Shown piece after piece: positions 44,705-56,741 of a DNA stretch of 64,000 nt. Under the pieces are notes generated by a model. It did no database searches. It was not told where the DNA came from and saw only the letters and a program-made list of their open reading frames with translations. The first letter of the stretch is position 1. Each line of letters opens with the position of its first letter. This DNA is from Schistosoma haematobium (taxonomy: Eukaryota; Platyhelminthes; Trematoda; Strigeidida; Schistosomatidae), in contig NC_067200.1 in the NCBI RefSeq assembly GCF_000699445.3, forward strand, positions 4,232,950 through 4,296,949, given 5' to 3'. The translations under genes were made by a program, and so were the position numbers.

Positions 44705-45095
44705 TTTTCTGGTTATTTATAAATAGTTGTCCATATAAGATACTCAATATCCATTAGTCGTATACCATGAGCAACAGTCTACTGTGGGAGACAACAAACC
44801 ACCTTCCATCTGAAAAGGAAATTAGGAAAAGATTATGGAAATGGATAGGATATACATTAAGGAAATCATCAAACTGCATCACGAGACATGTGCTAACTTG
44901 GAATCTTGAAGCGAAGAGGAGAAGAGGAAGTTCAAAGAACATATCACATCGGTAAATATAAGCATATATGAAAAGAATGAATAACAACTGGGAAGAGCTG
45001 TAATGGATTGCTCAGGACAGTATTGAATGGAGAGTGCTGATGGGTGGCCTATACTCCTCCATTAGGAATAACTGGCGTAAGTAAATAAGTAAGTA
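44705..45095 (+). mobile_element. RTE family 1, 3' end fragment
   Basis: [40 protein letters not shown] and [18 protein letters not shown] on the + strand, then further tail text and the GCGTAAGTAAATAAG end. It is very similar to the - strand copy at 48645, so both derive from a closely related source. Confidence 0.8.
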
Positions 45096-45224
45096 AGTGA
45101 GTAATTGAATCTGAAGTTCTTAGTGAATTACATAATGAATCAACTTAAGATTTGTTAAATGATATTGAACTTTATTGGACATTATTATTTAAATAATCAT
45201 TTTTGTTTGATTATCAGTTTTTTA

Positions 45225-45460
45225 TCAGAAGAGGTTTGTGGAGATTTTAGAAATTCCACAGATTGAAATCATGAGTCAATTGAAACTAGACCACCATGGA
45301 AAACCTGGTAGCACTGGACGGTCGTTTAGTCTTACTATGGAACTCCTCAGCAGTGCGCATCCACAATCCCGCCCAAGTGCGAGATTCGAACCCAGGACCT
45401 ATCAGTCTCGCGCCAGGCGCTTAACCAACTAGACCACTGAGCAGGCTTCCAAGGATGTTA
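45225..45460 (-). repeat. SINE-A, nearly complete from head to tail
   Basis: Starts at the exact 3' family end (TATCAGAAGAGG) and includes hammerhead region and tRNA-like head with GGGTTCGAATC. The core has GACTAAAC where GACGAAAC is needed, so it is inactive. Confidence 0.8.
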
Positions 45461-46431
45461 TGATTGTTATAATTTTTGAAATTTTTATACATTTTTATTC
45501 TTTAACAAAATAAATACTGAATAATAACAGTAGAAATTGGGTGGTCTTTAAAATAATGATCGAATATCTATTTCTATTTACAGGTAATTCTTATAATCAG
45601 TAATATTACTGATAATTATTAATGTGGTTCTATATATTAAAGTTTTTGTTTAATACAAATCATATAATGTTTATTCTTGCATCCAGCCACCCAGATACTC
45701 AACCACCCTACCTATCTACCCACCCACCCACACACTCACACATACACATACACACTCCGCAACCTGTCTACCACCCTAAAATTTTCGTTTTCTTCCTGCT
45801 AACACCATCACCACCACCACCACTACCACCACGAAGTCTGTCAACAGAAGAAAATATAAATAAAACAAAATAATATTTTTCTGAAAAAAATTTGAATAAA
45901 TAAATATTTAACATTTTGAATAGATACAATAACACCTTAGTTGATCTATTTGTATGTTTGTTTGTTCAGTCTTTTTATTCTATTTAATAAAAACAGATAA
46001 AAACTAAGGCAAGGGATAGTGTAATAAATAATCGAGAAGGTAGTTATACGTAGTTGAATAATTATTTCACTGAGCCATTATTATTATTATTATTATTTGA
46101 ATGTTTAATGTATACATAGAGACAAATGGTGACATTTTGCAAGGAACCCCTTTGGTCCATGTGTGATAATATATAAAGTGTTTGTGTGCGTGTGTGTGCG
46201 TGCGCGCGCTCATGTATACATATTTATATGTATGTCTGTATTTGTGTGTTATTGCTTTACACCTGGTTACTGTAAACATAAATTTGATAATTTTTGGTTT
46301 TTCAATTAAAAAAAATTATTATCTATTATTATATTTATTTATTTATTTATTTATAATTGAATATTGAATGATAAATATTCAATTATTTCAATGATAATCA
46401 GTTCATATAAACAGAATGAAGCAATAATGTA
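45461..46431. other. AT-rich noncoding stretch
   Basis: Contains CCA-rich (45685-45760, 45808-45835), GT-rich (46180-46215) and TTTA runs. Pro/His/Ser-rich frames here are repeat translations. Confidence 0.55.
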
Positions 46432-46990
46432 TTATCAATTGAAATTAGACCACCATAAATAACCTAGAATCATTAAATGAACATTTCGTCTTAGTATGGG
46501 ACTCCTCAACTGTGCGCATCCAGGATCCTACCTTACAGGATTCGAATCCAGGACTTATTGGTCTTGTCCGCAAGCGCTTAACTTCTAAAACACTTAGCCG
46601 GTCGGTATCTAAAGGTGTTAATGTCTAACTACAACTAATTCATGAAATTGAACGACATATCCATCATTGTCTTTAGTGAGTTACTATCTCACAACAGACC
46701 CGGCTGATCTCCACTAGTCACTGCTTCTCATTAGAACTCCAAGAAATACCTCTTGAAACTAATCACTAGTGATCATATATTGATTAATATCGGAAGGGAT
46801 TTTGTGGATACTATAGTAATTGTAATAATTAAGGTCATGAGTCAATTGAAGTTAGACCACCATGGAAAACCTGGAAGCACTGAGACGGTCGTTTCATCCC
46901 AGTATATGACGCTTCATAAGTTCGCATTCACGCATCAATTCACCTATAAAATTACTAAAATCTCCATAAAACCCTTGTTTGACATTATCA
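46432..46990. repeat. Two SINE-A units head to tail (-), ending in an inverted + tail
   Basis: 46432-46775 is a - strand unit with its 5' module. The next - strand unit's 3' end follows immediately (TATCGGAAGGGATTTTG..) through a partial hammerhead to about 46935. A + strand family tail (AAATTACTAAAATCTCC..) closes the structure. One locus therefore shows both the tandem and the inverted arrangement. Confidence 0.75.
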
Positions 46991-47797
46991 AAATGTTTCT
47001 TTTTTGAACCAAAAAAATGTAGTAACTGGATAGATATGTGTATATAAGTAGATATAAGTAGACTTGTATCTGTAATAAATTGAGATAAAAGAAAGCGATG
47101 GTTAAATTATGATTATTATTGTTGTTTAGAAATGACGACTAAAATAACTTCTTATTTCTTTTTTCATCATCATCATCATCATCATGGTGATAAATATTTG
47201 AACAAAACAAACCATACTGACCTACCACATTGAATGCACCTGTAAGTGCATATGTACATAACTATAATAGAGCAAACGCTTAATAATAATCAGTTTTATA
47301 GTTGCACATTTATACTGTAGTTTATTTTTATAATCTATTAATGATAAGACCAGAGATCTTTTACAATATACATAGATATATAGATGGTATATAGATTAGA
47401 AGAATAAATGGTAGATGATGATGATGATGATGATGATGAGGAGGAGGAGGAGGAGGAGGAGGAGGACACTTGTTAGTGATGATGTAGATCCCCACCTTGA
47501 TATTATTAGTTTACAGTTTAATTATCATGATGATAGATGTAAACTAGGTCTGTTTCGTGTATTATCATTATGGTTTGTACAAATGTTTACTTTTAATGTA
47601 TATATATACATAGCCATAGAGATTTGAAATTTATACCTGCATGTTTTGATTACTGATAAATATTGTTTATAAATATTATTTTATCCATATGGGGATAGAT
47701 TTATTTGATTAAGACGCCATTTTGCTGAATGTAAACCTCATCGACTACATCATTCACTTGGTTTCCAACAAATATTTTTTTTACCACAATAGTAGTT
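46991..47797. other. AT-rich stretch with a (GAT)n(GAG)n microsatellite
   Basis: The repeat lies at about 47413-47466 and a (CAT)n run at 47166-47186. No gene was recognised. Confidence 0.55.
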
Positions 47798-48113
47798 TGG
47801 TGTATGCTACTTATGTTGATCGATATAAGTAGTATGTTGCATTGTGGTGCGTGCTACTTATATTGACATAAGTAGTATATAATGCGAGTCAGGAATGCAA
47901 TGTCTGGCAGCAGAAGATGAGGGAAGATCAAGAAAGGAAGAACGGGAATAGAAAGCAATTAGTATAGAAATGGAAGAACAATGAAATCTGAGACAATTAT
48001 TGAACATTTTGCAAATTGGGTATTATAGTATAGTTTTCCTATTTCACCAAGCAACTGTAATTTCGTGCTAAATATAGTTCGGTTGTCCTCACCTGTGTTC
48101 TCCTTCACTGCAG
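47798..48113 (+). mobile_element. LTR-2-like element with duplicated 5' palindrome
   Basis: The start motif GTGTATGCTACTTATG..ATAAGTAGTATG appears twice (47800-47834 and 47839-47880). It is followed by CAGGAATGCAATGTCTGG and ends near CCTGTGTTCTCCTTCACTGC, which mirrors the ACGAGAACACAAG end at 27534 and 53456. It is probably a solo LTR. Confidence 0.6.
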
Positions 48114-48313
48114 CGTCAATTGGAAGTGAAATGCCTATGAGCAGAAAATTGAAACAAACTGAAATGAAGAGAAGAGAAAAGAAAACTATAAGCATTCAAA
48201 ATAACAAAAAGAATGAAGGGAGAATAGAGTTTGTAAGTGACAGCTGATAGATGATATGCAAATGAAGTAGTTTAATGCATAATTATCATATTTTATGAAG
48301 ACATTCCATAATT

Positions 48314-48486
48314 CCTGGGTTCGAATCCCGCGGAGCGGGGTTGTGGATGCGCACTGCTGAGGAGTCCCATAATACGGCGAAACGGCCGTTCATTTCTTCC
48401 AGGTTTTCCATGGTAGTCTAGCTTCAATTCACTCATGATCTCAACTATTGAAATCACTACAATCTCCACAAAACCCCTTCTGATAC
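48314..48486 (+). repeat. SINE-A, 5' truncated
   Basis: From GGGTTCGAATCCC to CACAAAACCCCTTCTGATAC. Core CTGAGGA and GAAAC with ACGGCCGT are kept, but stem II (GTCC against CGGC) and stem I are damaged. Confidence 0.8.
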
Positions 48487-48644
48487 TAAATTTACATAAA
48501 ACAATAAACTGGTATTCCTAGCCCGAGTTCTTCATTCACTGCAATAGTACAATGACAAATCTTTCATTTAGACTATTTTTAAAGATTGTTTAACTCATCT
48601 AAATTAGAAAAACACAGTATGTGAGATTTTCGAAAAGATACTAC

Positions 48645-49480
48645 TACTTACTTACGCCTGTTATTCCTAATGGAGGAGTATAGGCCACCCATCAGCACTC
48701 TCCATTCAATACTGTCCTGAGCAATCCATTACAGCTCTTCCCAGTTGTTATTCACTCTTTTCATATATGCTTCTATTTACCGATGTAATGTGTTCTTTGA
48801 ACTTCCTCTTTTCCCCTTCGCTTCAAGATTCCAAGTTAGCACTTGTCTTGTGATGCAGTTTGATGATTTCCTTAATGTATATCCTATCCATTTCCATAAT
48901 CTTTTCCTAATTTCCTTTTCAGATGGAAGGTGGTTTGTTGTCTCCCACAGTAGACTGTTGCTCATGGTATCCGGCAATGGATATTAAGTATCTTGCGTAG
49001 GCAATTATTTATAAATACTTGTATCTTCTTGATGATGGTTGTAGTAGTCTTTCAAGTATCAGCTGCATACAATAGAACTGTCTTGACGTTCGTCTTGAAG
49101 ATTGTGACTTTGATATTGGTTGACAGAGAGTTGTTTTGAGACCCATGTGTTCTTCACTTGTAGGAATACGGCCCTTGCTTTGCCAATCATCGCCTTTGCG
49201 TTTGCATCAGATTCTCCTTGTTCATCGATGATGCTTTTCAACTAGGTGAAGGATTTGACATCTTCCAAAGTTTCTCCATCAAGTGTGGTCTGGTTGGTGT
49301 TCTCCGTGTTGTTTTTGAGGACTTTGGTTTTCCCCTTGTGTATGTTGAGACCTGCTGATGTAAAGGCTGCTGCTACACGAGTTGTCTTCATTTGCATTTG
49401 TTCGTGTGTATGGAATAGGAGGGCTAATTCATATGCGAAATCCAAACCATCTAACTGGTTCTGAGCTGTCTATAGTTAGT
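48645..49480 (-). mobile_element. RTE family 1, longest 3' fragment
   Basis: On the - strand, in order: GLNIHKGKTKVLKNN (RT palm/thumb), TLDGETLEDVKSFT, a SIIDEQGESDANAKAM-type run, [47 protein letters not shown] and the TAAG tail. A few frameshifts break it. It is the best guide in the window to the family's coding order and places it in the RTE-like group. Confidence 0.85.
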
Positions 49481-49599
49481 TCTTAGAGTTTTGTTCATAA
49501 TCTATAACCAGCGGAGTTTAGCCGTGCTGAGCATGAGAAAAGTGTCATTTACGATAATGAATGATGTTTTGACAATATCTTTAATTAACTGAAATTAGG

Positions 49600-49960
49600 A
49601 ATGCAAACCAATGAGTGCCAATTTAATGAACTAAACGGTCAAGCGCTCACTGAGATACTTGAAGGATTCGAGTTAGATCCATGATGGGATAATGAATGCA
49701 TAGAAGTGAGGAAATCCATACTAAGGCAAAACAACTTTCCACTGGTTCCTGGTTATCAGTAGTCATCTTTTCAATGTCTGCCCATGATGTAAAACTTTAT
49801 ATTCAACACTCTCTAAAGCATTACATCGTAACATTTATCAGGAAGAACTATTTGACATTTTCATCAGCAAGTGGTTTATATAATGTTCGGGGAAATCATT
49901 CACCTTACTGGATTCGAAACAGCCATCCAGTTCTTACTAGTTTTTAATGGTAGCTCAACT
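49600..49960 (+). repeat. Degenerate SINE-A-like text
   Basis: Words such as GGTCAAGCGCTCACTGAG, GGATTCGAGTTAGATCC, GAAATCCATACTAAGGC and a second decayed hammerhead-like piece at 49915-49950 follow the family order. No working ribozyme. Confidence 0.4.
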
Positions 49961-50039
49961 GCGATTTGTCTAGAACGAATACAACCTACTAATTAAATAA
50001 ACACAAGATCTATTCCATCAGTTAGGCATAATCATGTAT

Positions 50040-50624
50040 TGTTGTGAACACCGAAACAAGAAGCCTTGACAAATTACGGAAGCTATTTTTCGCGACGTTA
50101 TTTCATTTCATTCAAAACTTGTAAGACAGTAACATTTATTTTTATCCCTAGTCTATTCTACAAATTATAAGCTTTCGTTTGATGTATGATTCACTGCCAT
50201 AGCCCTTTTTGTTCCAATGCAAATGTAATTTAAACATAATATTTTGCACTCTATTTTCTACACTAATCTCCAGTTTTGGACATACCTGTATTTTCCTAAT
50301 TGTTTGTACGTTGTAGTATGGTTAGTCATCTATTTATTCGTGTATCTTTTCCACACTGATCAGGAATACGGAAACCAGATCGGAATTAGGAATACATCGA
50401 GTAGTGTTTCAGTTGAGTTGTCTTCTCTCGCTCATGTGCTTGTCAGCCAATCAAGTGATAGGACAGTTTTCGTCTGTCTACTCCCAAGCAGTTGATCTCA
50501 CTTCGAACTCAGACATACTAGTCTTAAAGGTTAAGCCAGTCAACCTATTGCGTTAAGGTGTTAATCTAGATTAGACAAGTTATCCTCAGCACCAAAAGTG
50601 TGTAGATAGATCGAGGACGTAACA
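50040..50624. mobile_element. Solo LTR-1 (585 bp) with TGTAT target duplication
   Basis: Begins TGTTGTGAACAC and ends GGACGTAACA (TG..CA with four-base inverted ends), flanked by TGTAT at 50035-50039 and 50625-50629. It is nearly identical to 56157-56741. No internal gag/pol sequence adjoins, so it is a solo LTR left by recombination of an LTR retrotransposon. The 83-codon frame inside is shared between both copies but is not a recognised domain. Confidence 0.88.
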
Positions 50625-50906
50625 TGTATCTTTATTCTTATTTAGTTTCGTTGAAACACCTTGATAAATGACTGAAAAAAGCATCTTAAAAAGCAATGAA
50701 AATGCTAGCGATACTTTAAAAAACATCAGCGCTATTTAGTATCTACCGAAAGAATTAAGTACTTGATGGAAATTCTATGCTAATGTGTATCACTTACTTG
50801 TTAAATCAACTGAGAGATTTTGTGAAAGTATTGAACACGATCCTTTTGTTTGAATGTTGAGAATATAAGTGAATGAACCTAGATTTTAGAAAACAAAAAA
50901 AAAACG
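50625..50906. other. AT-rich noncoding spacer
   Basis: No feature was recognised. Confidence 0.45.
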
Positions 50907-51045
50907 AAACGTGATGGCGTTTGAAGCAAATGGTACTGGGTTCGACTCTCAGAGTGAACATTAACAGCTGATGAGTTCCAAATAGGATGAAAACGTGCGT
51001 CCTGGATTCCCTTGTTAACCACTCTCTGTCTTTGCTTACAATATA
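50907..51045 (+). repeat. SINE-B, partial
   Basis: Box B-like GGGTTCGACTC, then CAG-CTGATGA, a GTTC/GGAT stem II, GAAAAC and CGTGCGTC-CTGG. The hammerhead core is nearly intact apart from an extra A after GAAA. No distal tail. Confidence 0.7.
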
Positions 51046-51239
51046 GGTTTTATTAACAAATGCTCATTGCAAGTATTTTTTTAAAAAAATTTGCTTATAT
51101 TTTAACTATCTCTTTAATGTTACAAATACATACAAGAGCAAGTTCATACAGATTTAATAGTGTAAAATAGCATTCAAGAACGAAATATATACTTATACAA
51201 TAATTGATTCTATGTAATTTAGATAAATAATAGATTAAT

Positions 51240-51385
51240 ATTAGAAAGGATTTTTGTGGATATTATAATAATTCTGAAAGTTAAGATTATGAGTCAAGAA
51301 TGTGCACTCTTGACGAGTCCCAAAATAAGACGAAACGACCATCCAATGCTTCCAGGTTTTTCATGGTGGTCTAGCTTCAATATAT
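51240..51385. repeat. SINE-A short head-to-head inverted pair
   Basis: - strand tail (51240-51298) joined at ATGAGTCAAG to + strand hammerhead and tail (51299-51380). The core is TTGACGA. A (TA)n run follows. Confidence 0.65.
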
Positions 51386-52564
51386 ATATATATATATAAT
51401 GTATACAGTAATATATCTTACATTTAAGTATGAATTAATTTGAAGAGATTTTCATTTGATTGCTTGCCTATTATCGTTTCCCTCTCTTTCTCTCTCTCTC
51501 TCTCTCCCTGTTTCTCCTTCTCATGCACATTCATCCTTTTTTTCCCGTCTCACTTTTATGTTTCGCGCACATCGTTTGTTTAACGTACAATATTTTACAT
51601 TTTACAAAATTAAGTAAAAGTTATAATGATTGATCAGTAATTGTTTTAATAAACATAAGTATCACTGTAATGTTGTATAGATACTTGTTGTCCTATTTAG
51701 ATATTTCTTAGAATTTTCTATTTGTTCCCCTTTTTTCTAAAAAAAGAGAAAAAGTCTACCGCATAGATACTATTAGAATAAAATTTGTAGATCAATGAGA
51801 AAAAAAGTTAGGTATACCCTACCCCCCCCGTATATGTGCGTATGTGCCTATGAGAGGAGATAAACATATCCACTTTCTTAAGTTTATAAATACAAACTAA
51901 TTCAATATGATCATGTTTGTGTATATCCATATATATGTGTGCGTGTGTGTGTATGTGTGCATGTGTGTGGGTGTGTAAGTGTGAGCATATCCACTTTTAT
52001 TAAGTTTATGAATACAAACTAATTTTATCTATGCCCAAATTGTATACTCATTGTACTTTTATATATATATTTTCCCTATTCTCAATTCATTTTGTAATGA
52101 GCGCTGATTTTGATTATTTTTAAATAATCCATTAAAAGAATTATAATCATTTCAATGGTTTAATTCAAGATTCAATATCATAATAGGCGTCAGTTCATAG
52201 TTTATATAAATAAATAAATAATATTCAATGGAATGATATTTTTCTTGAACAAACTAAATTTTTTTAGTGTGCTTTTGTGTGTGTGTGTGTGTGAGTGTAT
52301 GTGCGCGTGTGTGCCTCTCGGTGTGTGTGTGTGTATGTGCAAGAAAGAATGGCGACACCGAATTCTTTGAAGTAGAACATAATTACCCTCTATATATTTT
52401 AATAAAACGATGAATAATGAAATTTTTATTTAACACAATCATCAAATCTAATTGATAATTGAATTTGTGTAAATTTTTGTTTTTAATTATTTGTTTTTAA
52501 CACGGTATAATCAACAAATAATTGCAATTTGATAATAATGACCAATTTATACATATTACTCACT
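51386..52564. other. AT-rich low-complexity stretch
   Basis: TC-rich at 51480-51510, CCCCCCCC near 51823-51829, and GT-rich runs at 51915-51985 and 52272-52340. No gene was recognised. Confidence 0.55.
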
Positions 52565-52690
52565 TGATATCAACTCCGTCTGGAGTCCCTCCGAGGGCTA
52601 CTGCCGGTCCCAAGCTCGGATAAAGGAGGAGTATTGGGCATGGGGTTAGCGACTCCATCTCGTAGAAAACTAACTCGCTAAAAAAACGCT
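52565..52690 (-). repeat. Interspersed repeat R6, copy 2
   Basis: Reverse complement matches 10250-10375 (TTAGCGAGTTAGTTTTCTAC, GTCGCTAACCCCATGCCC, CTCCTTTATCCG). It abuts a SINE-B structure. Confidence 0.6.
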
Positions 52691-52975
52691 AAGCACTTGA
52701 TATTGTTTTATTTGAATCTTCCCACTGAAGTTTAAGACGGCAATGGATCAGTGTGTTGTTGACATATGTGTATACTGTGTGTACTGCATCGATATTGTTT
52801 TAATTCACAAGCTTCATAAGCAAATATGGAAGCAAACATTACTGAGTTCGAATCCTGTAGTGAACATCAAATCTGAAATGCAGGTACATTCAAGTGAATA
52901 GACCGAAATAGGATGAAACATGCATCTTGAATTCCACTGCTAGCCATTATCCATCTTTGCTTATATACTACTGTT
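52687..52975. repeat. SINE-B head-to-head inverted pair
   Basis: - strand distal tail (52687-52832) followed by + strand B-box to hammerhead flank (52833-52970). The right core is AAGTGAATAG and is dead. Confidence 0.7.
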
Positions 52976-53455
52976 AAAATCATACTAATACTAGTAGTAT
53001 TGTTATTAGTATACAGTGTTTTTAGATTTTTTGTAATTCATAAGTTATAAGAAAATGTTATTTAGCAAAACAGTCCATGAATTGAAACAAGCAAATAAAC
53101 TTATTACGGAATAGATGAAATATAGTTAGCAATGGAATCTGAGATGTGGCTTTAGCCAACTGGATTTATCTGGATCAGAGTTGTTAACCATTATAAGGCA
53201 CTAAATCCAATATTGTTTGCTTCAGACATCAGCGCGTTGTTTAGTTAACTATTGAATCCGAAGAGTTGTTCACTTGTACAATGGGGATGAGTTGCTAGAC
53301 ACATTCCATTTTTTTTTACATAAACTTATGTCATAATGGCTATTTTAAAGCAGTCCATATAAGATGCATACACACTAAATCTCAGTCAAAATATCAACAG
53401 CAGTGTAATCTAAACTATTCTAAACTGAATTATAACAAATAGTTTGTTCTGTAGT
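52976..53455. other. AT-rich noncoding spacer
   Basis: No gene or repeat family was recognised. Confidence 0.45.
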
Positions 53456-53696
53456 GAACGAGAACACAAGTGGGGACAATAGAAAGGAATTGAACATTCT
53501 TAATAAAATCTAAGAACCATACAATAAATACTTCATTTGCAAAACATCAATCAATCGTCTTAGACTTCATTGTTTCTTCATTTCCAGATCAATTATTATA
53601 TTTTTTCTATCTTCTTGATCTTCTGCTGCTAAGTATTTCACTTTCGATTGATGATACATACTACTTATATTTGTTGACATCAGTAACATATATCAC
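53456..53696 (-). mobile_element. LTR-2-like fragment
   Basis: GAACGAGAACACAAGTGGGG to ACTACTTATATTTGTTGAC on the + strand, matching 27534-27986 without the SINE. It shows the uninterrupted state of that locus. Confidence 0.6.
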
Positions 53697-53724
53697 AGTT
53701 TGACTATGAAGACTAATTCAATTT

Positions 53725-53970
53725 GTCACAATTGATTGATCACTGGGTGGGGATCAATATCATGTGTGTCAAGTCCTTATTTAGTGCAGATTGAATGCTA
53801 TCGGTCATGTTGCAATGTGGCCACCAGTCTAGGTGATTCGACACTGCGGGCACTATATATTGGTGGTTGGAGGTAGTCGACAGGAAACCCTGGACCCGGC
53901 ACTCATCAGCAAGGTGTACCTGTAATCTTGCGGAAACTGGTGCTCCCTGGCGGATTCGATCCGGTGTAGA
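53725..53970 (-). repeat. SINE-C, collinear copy with deleted hammerhead
   Basis: On the - strand, B-box-like GGATCGAATCCGCC, CTGATGA, then a deletion that removes stem II and GAAA before GGGTCCAGGG, then the linker and distal tail in the same orientation. This shows the normal order head-hammerhead-linker-tail. Confidence 0.75.
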
Positions 53971-54299
53971 TACTTTTTATCTTGTCACAAACTAAATATA
54001 GGTGAATATTTTTCACAATTAAATAACATTGGCCTATTTTGTTTCATCATAGTCTGAGATACTTCATGTCATGAGTGTTGGTAAGAACTTGGCATGATGT
54101 ATTCATCACAACAAATTACCACGCTACATAAATACAGCTTGATGAAACTATTAAGGCAAATGTTATGTATTAGAACTGGTGACATAGTATCAATGTCAAG
54201 TGTAGACAATATAATTCAAAAAAAGAGTGAATTCATGAGATTAAAAGTGTAAATGAATTATGAAACTCAGGATTTAAAAGAAGATAAATTAAATGTAAT

Positions 54300-54585
54300 T
54301 CATCCCAGAGGAGGAAGAAATCAGGAACAAACAATGGAAGTGGATAGAACACACATTGAGGAAAGCACCTAACTGTGTCACAAAAGTAAACTCTCACATG
54401 AGATCCTCAAGGCCAAAGGAAAAGAGGAAGAACAAAGAACACATTACATTGAGAAATGGAGACAGACATGAAAAGAATGAACTACAGTTGGATAGAACTA
54501 GAAAGGAAGGCCCAAAATACAGTGAATTGAAGAATGCTAGTCGTTGGCCTATGCTCCATTAGGAGTAACAGGCGTAAGTAAATAA
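54300..54585 (+). mobile_element. RTE family 1, 3' end fragment
   Basis: PEEEEIRNKQWKWIEHTLRK, NCVTKVNSHMRSSRPKEKRK and the tail to GGAGTAACAGGCGTAAGTAA on the + strand. 5' truncated. Confidence 0.8.
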
Positions 54586-55234
54586 ATTAAATGTATTTGT
54601 GTCAGTATGATGAATTCTAGAGTATTTTACATAATGCCCCCAAACATTTGGTCACCATTATTACACAAATCTGAACGGATTAATCCAGTTTAGTCTATCA
54701 TTTATTGACTTTATGAACTAATAAACATCTTGATTTGACCATCGCTGACTTTCTTTTATCTTACTTGTGAGATGGGTATGCTTCAGCATTAACTTCGGAA
54801 TTGGTACACTGAATTTAACGCACATTTAGAATAAATTAAATTCTTTGGAATTCGATTCCATGTAAGCACATGTTGGTCAAATGTTAGAAAGTAAGAAGAA
54901 AATTAATTTTAATTTAATTGAAGGGTTTTTGTGGAGATTAGTTTAATTTGTAGCTTGTATTCGTTACAAATTACTCCCAGTAGGAGTATCAATGAAGAGC
55001 AGTTGTTTTGTATTGGTATTTAACTTCTCATTATTTTGTACCCATGAATCCACCAGGGATAGAAACAAGCGTTTGCCTCAAGATCTGAAGATGCTTTATT
55101 CGATCTCTTGCAAGGTCTCGTATGTACAACTTGGAGAAGCTCTGTGTTAAGATAATTTATCTACCCCACTGATACTTAGTTTCTAATGGTTCCACTATGC
55201 TTTAGACTGCACGTATCTGCTAGTGTTAGAAATA
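54586..55234. other. AT-rich noncoding spacer
   Basis: A weak trace of SINE-A 3' wording occurs near 54920-54945 (GGGTTTTTGTGGAGATTAG). Otherwise nothing was recognised. Confidence 0.4.
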
Positions 55235-55930
55235 TTACTTACTTACTTACACATGTTACTCCCAATGGAGCATATGCCACTGACTAGCATTCTCCAATCC
55301 ACTCTGTCCTCAGCCTTCCTTTCTAGTTCCATCCAATTCTTGTTCATTGTTCTCATGTCTATCTCCATTTCTCGGTGTAATGTGTTCTTTGGTCTTCCTC
55401 TTTTCCTTTGACCTTCAGGATTCCATGTGAGGGCTTGTCTTGTGACGCAGTTGGGTGTTTTCCTCAATGTATGTCCTATCCACTTCCAGCGCCTATTCCT
55501 GATTTCTTCCTCCGCTGGAATCTGGTTTGTTCTCTCCCACAGTTAGTTGTTGCTAATAGTGTCCGGCCAACGGATCCGAAGTATTTTGCGTAGAAAACTG
55601 TTAATAAACACCAGTATCTTGTGGATGATGGTTTTCGTAGTTCTCCAGGTTTCCTCTCCATATTGTACAACTGTCTTGACATTTGTATTGAAAATCCTGA
55701 CCTTGGTATTGGTTGACAGTTCTTTTTTAGTTCCAGATGTCCTTCAGTTGTAAATATGCTGCTCTTGCTTTGCCGATCCACGCTTTCACATCTGCATCAG
55801 ATCCACCACGTTCATCAATGATGCTGCCCAAAAATGTAAAGGTTTTAACATTTTCCAAAGCTTCTCCATCAAGTGTGATTCGATTGGTGCATGTTTTGTT
55901 GTATCGGAGAATGTTGATAATATACATTTA
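55235..55930 (-). mobile_element. RTE family 1, long 3' fragment
   Basis: On the - strand in order: ITLDGEALENVKTFTFLGSI, IDERGGSDADVKAWIGKARA, a VVLYGEETW-like region with frameshifts, [39 protein letters not shown] and [20 protein letters not shown]. The C-terminal 74 residues are open, making this the best-preserved C-terminus here. Confidence 0.85.
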
Positions 55931-56156
55931 TCAATTTATTCTTTGGTCTCAGTATGAGTAAAAATAGATGACATTAGACTTTACAATTAGTTTCAGTCTA
56001 CCCCCCTGGTTATAAAATTTGAATTATTTGGTGTCTACATTAGTACAAATTAATTAATATCAGTCAGACATAAATATAAGGGATGTAAATCCCTCATGAT
56101 GACTTATGAAATGTATATCATATGTAACAGAATCAACTTTTTCCTGGTTTCTAAGG
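55931..56156. other. AT-rich noncoding spacer
   Basis: No feature was recognised. Confidence 0.4.
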
Positions 56157-56741
56157 TGATGTGAACACTGAATCAAGAAGCCTTGACAAATTACGGAAGC
56201 TATTTTTCGCGACGTTATTTCACTTCATTCAAAACTTGTAAAACAGTAACATTTATTTTTATCCCTAGTCTATTCTACAAATTATAAGCTTTCGTTTGAT
56301 GTATGATTCACTGCCATAGCCCTTTTTGTTCCAATGCTAATGTAATTTAAACATAATATTTTGTACTCTATTTTCTACGCTAATCTTCAGTTTTGGACAT
56401 ACCTGTATTTTCCTAATTGTTTGTACATTGTAGTGTGGTTAGTCATCTATTTATTCGTGTATCTTTTCCACACTGATCAGGAATACGGAAACAAGATCGG
56501 AATTAGGAATACATCGAGTAGTGTTCCAGTTGAGTTGTCTTCTCTCATTCATGTGCTTGTCAACCAATCAAGTGATAGGACAGTTTTCGTCTATCTATCC
56601 CCAAGCAGTTGATCTCACTTCGAACTTAGACATACTAATCTTAAAGGTTAAGCCAGTCAACCTATGGCGTTAAGGTGTTAATCTAGATTAGACAAGTTAT
56701 TCTCAGCACCAAAAGTGTGTAGACAGATCAAGGACGTAACA
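56157..56741. mobile_element. Solo LTR-1, second copy (585 bp)
   Basis: Begins TGATGTGAACAC and ends GGACGTAACA. Flanks are TAAGG (56152-56156) and AAAGG (56742-56746), four of five bases alike. It is nearly identical to 50040-50624 and in the same orientation. The outer flanks of the two copies do not match, so these are separate insertions and not the two ends of one element. Confidence 0.85.

Noticed and set aside
47959..48247. Open frames on both strands near 48 kb
   Set aside because: They overlap the LTR-2-like element and its downstream repeat text; no protein family likeness.
50040..56741. One full-length LTR retrotransposon between the two LTR-1 copies
   Set aside because: Outer flanks do not match, each LTR has its own target duplication, and the DNA between them holds SINE, RTE and LTR-2 pieces rather than gag/pol.
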